A stretch of 49,538 nt of DNA from CAWUIO01 sp963922455 (lineage in GTDB: Bacteria > Bacteroidota > Bacteroidia > Cytophagales > Microscillaceae): contig CAWUIO010000045.1 in the NCBI GenBank assembly GCA_963922455.1, positions 1-49,538 of the forward strand, read 5' to 3'. Under the pieces are notes generated by a model. That model was not told the origin of the DNA and searched no databases. It worked only from the letters and a program-made list of their open reading frames with translations. Of this stretch, positions 37,201 to 44,658 are shown one piece after another. The position numbers and the translations under genes were made by a program. Positions within the stretch are counted from its first letter, which is position 1. The number at the start of each line of letters is the position of its first letter.

Positions 37201-39484
37201 TAATCGTGAACGATGTAACTTTATCGATTTCAATTCTAATGGGGATCTCGCTTTTGTATGCTTTCCTGGAAATCATAAAGTAGCCATTTTAGATGTCCAT
37301 TCGGGGAAAACGCTGACGGAAATTAACACAGGGCAAGTTCCGGATGCCGCTCTGTTTGATGACTCTAGCCAGGTATTGTATGTGCATAATTTCTTATCTA
37401 GGAGTATTAGTGCTTTTGATATAAGTCCGGTTATCAATTCCTCGGGAAGCGAAACCTTCTTAGGTGAAATCAACTTGGTAACTCAGGAAATCCTATCTGA
37501 GGAGGTTTTGAGGGGTAAAATTTTATTTTATAATGCTTCCTCAACCCGATTAAACCAGGATGGCTACATGAGTTGTGCCTCTTGTCATCTGGATGGCGGT
37601 CACGACGGCAGCACTTGGGATTTGACTTCTTTAGGGGAAGGACTACGAAATACCATTGACCTAAGAGGAAAAGCAGGTACCGCTCAAGGCCCCTTACACT
37701 GGACAGGCAATTTTGACGAAGTACATGATTTTGAGAACCAAATCCGTCTCTTGGGTGCCGGAACGGGTCTCATGGAAACCCAAGATTTTCAAGCCTCTGA
37801 GGATCCACTTGGCCCTCCTAAGGCAGGGTTAAGCGATGATTTAGATGCTTTGAGTGCTTATGTTACTTCTTTGGCCAAAGTCCCAGCAAGCCCCTATCGG
37901 CCCGGTAGGGAGCTTCATAGTGAGATGGCCCTACAAGGTAGACAGATCTTTCTTGATTATAGTTGTACCATGTGCCACACAGGCCCCCACTACACCGACA
38001 GTCCTTCTGGAGTGCTCCATAATATAGGAACCGTAAAAGAACATTCCGGAAAACGTATAGGGAAGAACATTCCCGGGTTTGATACACCGGGCTTACAGGG
38101 GATTTGGTCAGGATTTCCTTTTCTTCATGATGGCTCGGCCACAAGCATTAAACAAGCCATACAGTCCCATCGGGGTTATCAAATTCCCGATCAGGATCTT
38201 GCTACATTAGAAGCATTTTTACTGGAGCTGGATGGGGAAGATTCTGCCATAGAAGAGCCCTCTAATGGGATAAAAAATGGCTCCTATTATCTGGAAGTAC
38301 CCCAATCTGAGTATTACCTAGCTTACCACGATGAAAATAATCTTCAAATAGAGCAAAATGGGCATTTAATGAGTCAGTCTTGGCGACTTAGCCAGGTAAA
38401 AGGAAATGTATTTACCATCCGACACGAAAAAAGTAATCTATTTCTTGCTTCCACAAGTCAAGATTGTAAACAAGCTTCTTTTACTTGGCTAGACTCAAGT
38501 CAAATTACGCGTGATTCCCATCATTGGCTTATTCAGCCACAAGGAAAATACTTTGCTATAAAACCCAAAGGCTGGGTTAATCTATCCCTCGAGTTTGACG
38601 AAATAACTTCTCCCCAGGAGGTGAAGCTTAAGGCCTTTAGGAAGGAGAAAGTATCCCAGCTTTGGACGATCAAAGCCAAACCGGCACCCTTTGCTTTTGC
38701 CTTAGAAGCGGAGTGTAGCGCATTTGGAACAAACTGGAAGCTTTCCTACGATAAAGAAGCAAGTAATGGAGCAGCCTTGGTTTATGAATTGGCAGACTCC
38801 CCAAATACCTCCAACCATAGCCCAGACCCAATTGATAAATCAAACGATGCCAAGCTGAGTTTTACCTATGAGATAGACCACCCCGGAAGCTACCAAATCT
38901 GGGTGAGATGCAAAACCCTACGTCACGAAAAACCCTCCCTCTGGGTGCGCTTAGGCCAAAACTCTTGGACTGCATGGGCTCATGACTTTGATACGTTTGA
39001 TGTTTACACTTGGGTAAAACTCAATCTGGAAGGAAAAGAAGGCCCCTTATTTTTGGAACAAGGGCAACATACCCTAGAATTTTTATACGGAGAAAGCCTG
39101 CTCTATTTTGACAAAGTATTTTTTAGTCTGAATGAGCTCAGTCCCCAAACCTGGGCTGGTACAGCTTTACATGCTTGCTCACTACCAGATGCCGCGGTTT
39201 CTCAAAAGAAACCTCAAGATCTTCGTCTTACTGGTACTTATCCTAACCCTCTGGAAGGGGGTAAGCTTACTCTGAAGCTGAGTGAAGCCATTTTGGGAGA
39301 AACGGAAATCCTTATCAAAAACGCACAAGGGGATGTGGTACTAAGGCTCCATCAGGATTTTAAAGAAAACACCCGATTAATAAAACTCACCCTGGATACA
39401 CGATATAAAAAGAAAGGCATTCATTTTATTACCGTGCAAGTCGGTGAGTTTCGGACGCGCCCTTATAAAGTGATCTTTTTATAA
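34259..39484 (+). CDS. Giant T9SS-secreted multidomain protein with two c-type heme sites
   Basis: 1741 residues. A hydrophobic segment at 11-30 serves as the signal. In order: a propeller of LVIVD-type repeats (about 60-380); a Big_5 Ig-like domain (382-487, closing DLVGNPTKAYSFTF); a PKD-like stretch (495-550); a CBM6/35-like domain (575-705, starting WEAEEAQV); a YVTN-type propeller (720-1080); a cytochrome-c-peroxidase-like region (1085-1340) with heme motifs CASCH (1106-1110) and CTMCH (1236-1240); a ricin-B-like segment with three QxW-like motifs (1342-1475); and a second CBM-like domain starting LEAECSAF. It ends in a T9SS sorting domain (about 1655-1741, GTYPNPLEGG). Heme attachment should occur in the periplasm before export. 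The role is probably surface oxidation or electron transfer on bound polysaccharide; the substrate is unknown. Monocistronic. Confidence 0.9.
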   Translation: MIHFKKPKQVGYTLSVLAMLITSALIQAIPHKFIYSNRRGEIPNQKYRSEQVGHAISPQMGQKLNNQPFVFDGYAILSGNSQHEIWDISNPSEPFLVSEFESDIYIRDQTRGDQESHQVTMSRDEEGHYYLATASGLGVDIWDLSDTHNPVAITNIPLPGVYFGDLDNAVWGLSWQGRYLYVGATNQGLFVLDMQDIHKPQLLKHLSLSELGGVKAGPLFAIGNLLVLTTPKNHFGLITLDISEPAYPIVLDIHSPNQIVSYIGGFYDRYAVMLNPVRVYDVTSDPNNIQLVKIKHTEESEYLTFDQGKMFLGGIRGRSQGVNVYNFSLEDDMEKVIYIPGRDSLWDDQFTCPIGNLVLISDDQLVASQFNGSFLAVHQEEPDTLGPRVLYTNPAAQEQKVKLSSSIGISFSDWIEFKSVDFTNFIVRPVGGNPISGKWGWLYTTLTFNPTQNLQANTEYEVILTEGGITDLVGNPTKAYSFTFNTGQNIQKDFYTLDVSGNSPSIAGEPLTWKVKNPKADIQYEWILDGELIGEGPQLTFSGKDTSTNPMAKIGRYSPCVQMVQKNAADTLTSIWEAEEAQVQRASIRNNHPGFLGYGYIDFRGNEGDDVWAEFSVFQEDKALSNLRVRYLNSIGPFRKMGVYVNDTFVQWLDFPKYPPYTWSDTLTDIELQAGWNSVKLVANAGTIAPHLDQLQVVSRLFPKREVHDSKCFSQIVYKVAENRPSSSKAMIAVGDTLWAVNKDNHTVSAVHTKTQEKIWEIPVGQTPTAICQVNHTIWVANRESGNISILDLQSGALIKSLNLPYASQPNSVLVSPKQDFVLIGLSAIGQLVKVNPDNYKIMGQLSLASSLKERAPQLGGMALNARGDTLLINRFISQENQGLVYAIDPKAMQVLQKIPLYSSKDIDASNKSRGIPNYLESIAINPQENEAWVASKKDNLERGSFRDGLSLDHQTTVRAITSRINLHSFQERLSDRIDFDNRERCNFIDFNSNGDLAFVCFPGNHKVAILDVHSGKTLTEINTGQVPDAALFDDSSQVLYVHNFLSRSISAFDISPVINSSGSETFLGEINLVTQEILSEEVLRGKILFYNASSTRLNQDGYMSCASCHLDGGHDGSTWDLTSLGEGLRNTIDLRGKAGTAQGPLHWTGNFDEVHDFENQIRLLGAGTGLMETQDFQASEDPLGPPKAGLSDDLDALSAYVTSLAKVPASPYRPGRELHSEMALQGRQIFLDYSCTMCHTGPHYTDSPSGVLHNIGTVKEHSGKRIGKNIPGFDTPGLQGIWSGFPFLHDGSATSIKQAIQSHRGYQIPDQDLATLEAFLLELDGEDSAIEEPSNGIKNGSYYLEVPQSEYYLAYHDENNLQIEQNGHLMSQSWRLSQVKGNVFTIRHEKSNLFLASTSQDCKQASFTWLDSSQITRDSHHWLIQPQGKYFAIKPKGWVNLSLEFDEITSPQEVKLKAFRKEKVSQLWTIKAKPAPFAFALEAECSAFGTNWKLSYDKEASNGAALVYELADSPNTSNHSPDPIDKSNDAKLSFTYEIDHPGSYQIWVRCKTLRHEKPSLWVRLGQNSWTAWAHDFDTFDVYTWVKLNLEGKEGPLFLEQGQHTLEFLYGESLLYFDKVFFSLNELSPQTWAGTALHACSLPDAAVSQKKPQDLRLTGTYPNPLEGGKLTLKLSEAILGETEILIKNAQGDVVLRLHQDFKENTRLIKLTLDTRYKKKGIHFITVQVGEFRTRPYKVIFL

Positions 39485-39501
39485 ATTTGCGGGCTTCTTT
39501 C

Positions 39502-39531
39502 AAAAAAACCGGGGCAAGCCCCGGTTTTTTT
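39502..39531. terminator. Bidirectional intrinsic terminator after the giant gene
   Basis: Seven A, then CCGGGGC, AA, GCCCCGG and seven T: a perfect stem with A- and T-tracts on both sides, starting 18 nt after the stop codon. It can terminate in either direction. Confidence 0.95.
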
Positions 39532-39664
39532 GCTTTAAAATGGCCCGCCAAATACTCCATTTTCTCTCTTGACTCTATAAATTGCGTATTATCTTGCCTT
39601 ATCCCGAGTAAATCTGCCTTGAGAAGGGCTTGTTCCCCATGGTTACTACTAATTTTTAAGCCTC

Positions 39665-40150
39665 ATGAGCTCCATTAACATCCGCCCCGGCACTCCAGAA
39701 GACGTCCCTCAAGTTCACGATATGATTTGTGAACTTGCCGACTACGAAAGAGCCCTCGAGGAAGTAAAAACCACTCCCGAACAATTGACCCTGGACGGCT
39801 TTGGGGACCACCCGGCCTATTACCTCATCGTGGCCGATGCCGGAGAAGAACTGGCTGGCATGATGCTGTACTTTTATCGCTACTCCACCTGGAAAGGCAA
39901 AATCATTTTTTTGGAAGATTTTTACGTGCGTCCCGCCTACCGAAGACAAGGTTTGGGGGAACAACTCTTTCAGGCCTTGGCCCAAAAAGCTGAGGCCGAA
40001 AACGCTCCTCGAATCTTCTGGCAGGTACTCGATTGGAACGAAGCGGCTATCGGTTTTTACAAAAAACTGGGGGCCACCATTGACCCAGCATGGCATAATG
40101 GTATTTTAGAGCGGGAAGATTACCAAAAATTACTCCATACCCCTTCCTAA
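39665..40150 (+). CDS. GNAT acetyltransferase, spermidine/spermine acetyltransferase-like
   Basis: 161 residues. The acetyl-CoA site is clear (YVRPAYRRQGLGEQLFQAL, motif A with Q/R-x-x-G-x-G). The N-terminal IRPGTPEDVPQVHDMICELADYE and the pair LEDFYV / WNEAAIGFYKKLGA match the SSAT-like subgroup that acetylates polyamines or other small amines. The substrate preference is inferred from that resemblance. Cytoplasmic, no partner gene. Copy 10 of the element starts 50 nt after the stop, and the convergent RND pump gene ends just beyond it. Confidence 0.92.
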   Translation: MSSINIRPGTPEDVPQVHDMICELADYERALEEVKTTPEQLTLDGFGDHPAYYLIVADAGEELAGMMLYFYRYSTWKGKIIFLEDFYVRPAYRRQGLGEQLFQALAQKAEAENAPRIFWQVLDWNEAAIGFYKKLGATIDPAWHNGILEREDYQKLLHTPS

Positions 40151-40199
40151 GGCTAGGGAAGGAAAAGGCACCTAAAGAAAAGTGCTTCACGCCCCATTT

Positions 40200-40330
40200 G
40201 GCGGAGGGATAGAGCGGCCTGTTTGAGCCCGCCGCTGGAAGGAGGGTAGGCCGGCGAGTAGCGAAAGCCCGACCCCGGCCGCACAAAACCACCAGAACCG
40301 GGCTAAATGTTCAGGGCCGGGGGCCGCCCC
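40200..40330 (+). repeat. Dispersed hairpin element, copy 10
   Basis: A full forward copy between convergent genes. Stem CCCCGGCC (40273-40280) with GGCCGGGG (40315-40322), eight pairs, different from the common stem but complementary. Loop 34 nt. The RND gene stop lies 4 nt beyond. Confidence 0.88.
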
Positions 40331-40333
40331 AAC

Positions 40334-43300
40334 TTAATCTTTCAGTTCCCGATTTTCCCGGGTAAACCACTGGTACAGAATGGGCACCACAAATAAAGTC
40401 AGAAAGGTACTCGATATCATCCCTCCAATGATCGTCCATCCCAGTGGCGACCACAAATTGGTGGCAGCAAAGGTCAGGGGCACCAGCCCCAAAATGGTGG
40501 TCATCGTGGTCAATACAATCGGGGTAAAACGTCGCTCGGCGGCAAAGCGGATAGCCTCTGCTTTCTTACGCCCTTCACCAATCAATTGGTTGGTATAATC
40601 TACTAGAATGATGGAGTTGTTTACTACAATTCCAATCAAACTGATAAAGCCTACAAAGGCAAAGAAAGAGAAAGACCAGCCCGTGAGATACAAGGCAATA
40701 AAAGAACCGGTAACCGCCAGTGGAATCGCCGAGAAAATCACCAAAGGCTGCAAAATAGAACGGAACTGTAAGACCAATACCGCAAAAATACCCAGCATAG
40801 CCACTATTAATAAGGCACCCAAATCGCCAAAGCTCTCCTGCTGGGTCTCATACTCCCCGCCCACGTAATAGGTGTAGCCTTTGGGCCAGTCAATCGCATC
40901 GATCTGGGGCAAGATTTCTTCGGTGATGTCCTTGGTGGCTTCGGCATCGTTTACATTGGCCGTGACAGCGATACTTCGTACCGTATTGTAGTGGGCCAAC
41001 TCGGCGGTTACAGCTTCAAACTCCAATTCGGCCAGTTGCCGGAGTGGGATCTGGGCCCCGGTATTGGCTGTAACATACACTTTGTCATAATCATTGACGG
41101 ATGGCTTTTGATCAAAGGGCATCCGTACAATCAGGGGGTACTCTTCGTCATCATCCATAGTTACCTGGTCAATCTCCAAACCATTCAAACTGGCTCGTAC
41201 CGATTGATCAATACTCGGGATGCTTACTTGATAAAAAGCGGCTTTTTCCCGGTCAATGTTCACTTTTAAATCCGTTTTGGAGATGGCCAAGGGGTTTTTG
41301 ACATCCAAAGTCCGGGGCGTTTTCTGAATAATACCTTCTACAACTTGGGCCAAACGCTTCAAGGTATCTATGTTTTTTCCCAATACTAAGATCTCGATGG
41401 GTGCCTCAAAAGGTGCCCCATTTTTCAGTTCCCGAAACGTAATCCCGGCATCGGTATATTTTTTAAAAGACTTGCGCAATTGCCCCATGCTTTGGTAAAA
41501 ACGGCGCGGGTCCCAATTTTTGAAATTGATCAAAACCTGTCCGTGGTATTTTTTATACTCTTCCGGAATGCGGTTGTAATAGACTTGAGGATTACCGTGG
41601 CCCGAATTACTGGCGTAGGAGTGAACAAAATCCATGGTATCTAAGAGGCTTTCTACATAGCGCACGGCCGAGTCGGTACGCTCGATATTGCTGGAGTAGG
41701 GTGCTTCAATTTCTACCAAGAGCAAAGGCTTATCGGCCGTGGGGAAAAAACTGATCCCAATGGCAGGAAATAAGGAAACCGCTCCCCCTAAGAGAATAAA
41801 ACTAAACAATAAGACTAGCCAGCCCCGGCGTAAGGAAAAGTGTAAGGCGGGGCGATAAAAACGAATAATCCCCGTATCAATCATCCGGATCAAGAAAGGT
41901 GGCTTATTCTTCATCTTTTGAGGCAGTAACTGACTGGCCAAAATGGGCGTAAAGGTCAAAGCCAAAAGCAAGGAAGCCGTTAAAACCAGGATTACCGTCA
42001 AGGGTAAGGTCCGCAAAAACTCCCCCGGGCCACTATTAAGCATCGCTAAGGGAGCAAAAGCCAGTACCGTAGTGATGCTTGAACTGATGATGGCGTACCC
42101 CACCTCCCGAGTTCCTTCGGCCGCCGCACTTATCCGAGAGTGCCCCTCTTGCCGGAAGCGCAGGATGTTCTCAATTACCACAATCCCATTATCTACCAAG
42201 AGCCCCAAGGCAATGACCAAGGCAGCAATAGATATTTGTTGTAAAGCATAGCCGATAATCCCCAAGACTCCAAGGGCAATCAAGATAGAGAGCGGGATTA
42301 CCGTCATAATGATTAAGGAAGGTCGCCAACCCAAGAAAAAGAGGATAATGAGACCTACCAAAGCTATTCCTTGTACCAGGTTCACAATAAAATCTTGGAT
42401 CCGGGCCTTTACGGCCGGGGCTTGCTCAAAGGCCGTTTCTAAGTCGATGCCGCGAGGAAGTTCTTTGACCATTTCTTCTCCGGTAGCCCGCAGTTTTTCG
42501 CTGAGTTGCAAAATGTTGGAGCCCCTTTTTTGAGTAACCAGGACAAAAATGCTCTTCTTCCCATTAAACCGGGCTTTCCAGCGCAGGTCTTCATAACTTT
42601 GCTCCACAGTGGCAAAATCGCGCAAATACACAATAAATTCCCCATTGGACTGGATGGCCGTATTTCTAATTTCTTCCAGATTCTCAAAACTCCCTGAGGA
42701 TTTGATGTTAAAGCTCAGCATCCCCGACTCCACATCTCCCCCCGGAATATTGATGTTGTTGCCCGCCAGGGTATTGATCACTTGCGAGAGCGACACCCCC
42801 AAACGTGACATCTTCTGAAAGTCTAAACTCACCCGTACTTCTTCTTGAGGAGAGGCTTCAATTTCTACCTCTTTGACAAAGGGGATTACTTCCAATCGGT
42901 CTTGAAACGCTTCGGCTAGGTCATACAATTCGGGGTAATCGGCCGACTCCGATACGAGGGCAAATTGATGTACCACCACCCGGTCTTCAGGTTTATATTG
43001 GCTTACTTCTAGGTCATATAAACCTTCAGGCAGTTCTCCCCGGATATTATTGACTTCGGCCAAGATCTCATCGTACTTCTCGTCATAATCCCTCCCATAA
43101 AGCCCTTGAACCTTAATAACCGCCAAACCATTGGTGATATCCGTCCGGATTTCATCAATATCGTCCAGCTCGTCAATAACCTCTTCTATGGGGTCCACGA
43201 CGAGTTCTTCCATATCTTCTGGGCTCGTTCCGGGATAGATGGCTATCACCGTATAATTGGGCAAGGATAGAAAGGGATCTTCGGCCCGGGGCATGGTTTG

Positions 43301-43387
43301 GTAGGTACGAAGGCCAATAAAGATACTCAAACTCACCAATACCAGGATAAACAAATAGTTTTGGATCGCAAAATGAGGCAGTCTCAT
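40334..43387 (-). CDS. RND efflux pump inner-membrane permease
   Basis: 1017 residues with the AcrB/MdtB architecture: TM1 near the N-terminus (FILVLVSLSIFIGL), two large periplasmic loops, and two sets of membrane helices (about 335-525 and 845-1010). The proton-relay helix reads GLLVDNGIVVIENI, with one Asp where AcrB has Asp-Asp; the Asn in the second place is common in related pumps. It exports drugs, detergents or other hydrophobic compounds by proton antiport; the substrate is not predictable. It is the last gene of the efflux operon, 6 bp after the membrane-fusion gene. Confidence 0.94.
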   Translation of the reverse strand: MRLPHFAIQNYLFILVLVSLSIFIGLRTYQTMPRAEDPFLSLPNYTVIAIYPGTSPEDMEELVVDPIEEVIDELDDIDEIRTDITNGLAVIKVQGLYGRDYDEKYDEILAEVNNIRGELPEGLYDLEVSQYKPEDRVVVHQFALVSESADYPELYDLAEAFQDRLEVIPFVKEVEIEASPQEEVRVSLDFQKMSRLGVSLSQVINTLAGNNINIPGGDVESGMLSFNIKSSGSFENLEEIRNTAIQSNGEFIVYLRDFATVEQSYEDLRWKARFNGKKSIFVLVTQKRGSNILQLSEKLRATGEEMVKELPRGIDLETAFEQAPAVKARIQDFIVNLVQGIALVGLIILFFLGWRPSLIIMTVIPLSILIALGVLGIIGYALQQISIAALVIALGLLVDNGIVVIENILRFRQEGHSRISAAAEGTREVGYAIISSSITTVLAFAPLAMLNSGPGEFLRTLPLTVILVLTASLLLALTFTPILASQLLPQKMKNKPPFLIRMIDTGIIRFYRPALHFSLRRGWLVLLFSFILLGGAVSLFPAIGISFFPTADKPLLLVEIEAPYSSNIERTDSAVRYVESLLDTMDFVHSYASNSGHGNPQVYYNRIPEEYKKYHGQVLINFKNWDPRRFYQSMGQLRKSFKKYTDAGITFRELKNGAPFEAPIEILVLGKNIDTLKRLAQVVEGIIQKTPRTLDVKNPLAISKTDLKVNIDREKAAFYQVSIPSIDQSVRASLNGLEIDQVTMDDDEEYPLIVRMPFDQKPSVNDYDKVYVTANTGAQIPLRQLAELEFEAVTAELAHYNTVRSIAVTANVNDAEATKDITEEILPQIDAIDWPKGYTYYVGGEYETQQESFGDLGALLIVAMLGIFAVLVLQFRSILQPLVIFSAIPLAVTGSFIALYLTGWSFSFFAFVGFISLIGIVVNNSIILVDYTNQLIGEGRKKAEAIRFAAERRFTPIVLTTMTTILGLVPLTFAATNLWSPLGWTIIGGMISSTFLTLFVVPILYQWFTRENRELKD

Positions 43388-43393
43388 AATTGG

Positions 43394-44452
43394 CTATTTT
43401 AAAATTTCAATAGAATCTTCTTCTTTTAAAAAGGCACTTCCGCTGGTGATAATCCAAGACTCGGGCAAAGCCTTTGCTTGGACCAAAAAGAAATCTCCTT
43501 GGATGCTCATCACCGGTACTTCGTGCTTCTCCACTGTTTTTTGATCTAGGGAGATAAAAATTTGGGCTTGCTTACGGTCTCCTTCTACCAAGGCTACCAT
43601 CGGAATTTTGATATAAAACTGGGTCTTGCCCGGAAAGATGGATGTTCGGGCGATAAACCCATTTTTGAGTTGAGGGAAAAACCGATTTAGGCTCAACTCC
43701 ACTTCAAACGTACCGGTACGAGGATCGGCTCCCTGGGCAATTTCACTGATGCGGGCGGGGAAGATCTCCCCAGGAAAGGCACTAAAACTAATTTGTGCCG
43801 TATCCCCTAGGCTAACTCGCGTTACGTCCCGGTCACTCACTCCTACCCGGACAATTTGATCCCTTTGCCCGGTACCCGCTAGGCGAAAGATGGGGGCCCC
43901 AGGCTCTGTAAGTTCGCCTACTTCGGCCATCTTCTTCAAGATTTTCCCTTGGGTGGGGGCCACGATTTGGGCGTATCGTTGATTGAAAGTTGCCACTGTA
44001 AGGTCGGCCGCTTGGATTTCTTCCAAGGTTTCCAAATCTTGCACCTGCTCCAGGGTGGCTGCTTCTTCTTTGTATAGGTTTTCTACCCTTTGCCGGTCGC
44101 GCTTGGTCTTTTCCAGAGAATTTTCGGCCTTGCTCACTTGGGCATTGATTTCGGATAAGTCCAATACCGCCAACACTTGGCCCGCATAGACCGTTTGCCC
44201 TTCTTTTACATAGATTCCTCGGATGATTCCGCCTATTTTGAAGGACAAATTGGCTTCGGTAGAGGAGGCCAGCAAACCACTCGCCTCGATGGGTATAGGC
44301 GCTTCACTTACCTTGGCTTTTTGAGCGTAGACCCGCTTTACCTGGCTTTGATTCACGGCGGTATCTGCGCCAGCTAATTGACTGTAATCCTGACGGCAAG
44401 CTCCCAGCAAGCTCAGGACCAGGGCAAAACAAATGACAGAAAGATTTTTCAT
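43394..44452 (-). CDS. RND efflux periplasmic membrane-fusion lipoprotein
   Basis: I start at ATG 44452 (352 residues), because it gives MKNLSVICFALVLSLLGAC, a lipoprotein signal with lipobox. The 34 upstream in-frame codons include residues read from copy 11 of the dispersed element and are not genuine. The HlyD/AcrA-type order is a barrel-sandwich half (GGIIRGIYVKEGQTVYAGQVLAVLD, about 70-95), an alpha-hairpin (about 95-160), a second lipoyl half (APTQGKILKKMAEVGELTEP), a beta-barrel and a membrane-proximal domain. It bridges the permease and the TolC-like channel. Its stop is 6 bp before the permease start. Confidence 0.94.
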   Translation of the reverse strand: MKNLSVICFALVLSLLGACRQDYSQLAGADTAVNQSQVKRVYAQKAKVSEAPIPIEASGLLASSTEANLSFKIGGIIRGIYVKEGQTVYAGQVLAVLDLSEINAQVSKAENSLEKTKRDRQRVENLYKEEAATLEQVQDLETLEEIQAADLTVATFNQRYAQIVAPTQGKILKKMAEVGELTEPGAPIFRLAGTGQRDQIVRVGVSDRDVTRVSLGDTAQISFSAFPGEIFPARISEIAQGADPRTGTFEVELSLNRFFPQLKNGFIARTSIFPGKTQFYIKIPMVALVEGDRKQAQIFISLDQKTVEKHEVPVMSIQGDFFLVQAKALPESWIITSGSAFLKEEDSIEILK

Positions 44453-44517
44453 GGGGTTCAGGTTATGGTTTGGAAACCGTGTTTTATAAAAATTAGTAGT
44501 CATAGTTTTCTTTTTTT

Positions 44518-44647
44518 GGGGCTGTCCCCGCTTGGTTCTTGCCCGCTTGTTCATATCGGCTAAGCAAGCGCGGGGTCGGGCTTTCGCTACTCGCCGGCCC
44601 TCGCCCAGCCAGCGGCGGGCTCAGACAGGCCGCTCTATCCCTCAGCC
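44518..44647 (-). repeat. Dispersed hairpin element, copy 11 (inside the efflux operon)
   Basis: A full reverse copy in the 206-bp gap between the TolC-like gene and the membrane-fusion gene. Stem CCCCGC/GCGGGG (six pairs) and a loop of about 38 nt; an alternative bulged pairing of CTTG with CAAG would shorten the loop. The second hairpin is subclass i. It is the only copy lying between two genes of an apparent operon. Confidence 0.86.
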
Positions 44648-44658
44648 TGGATTTGTAT

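Noticed and set aside
44453..44554. Longer membrane-fusion protein start
   Set aside because: The extension is encoded partly by element copy 11 and would hide the lipoprotein signal.
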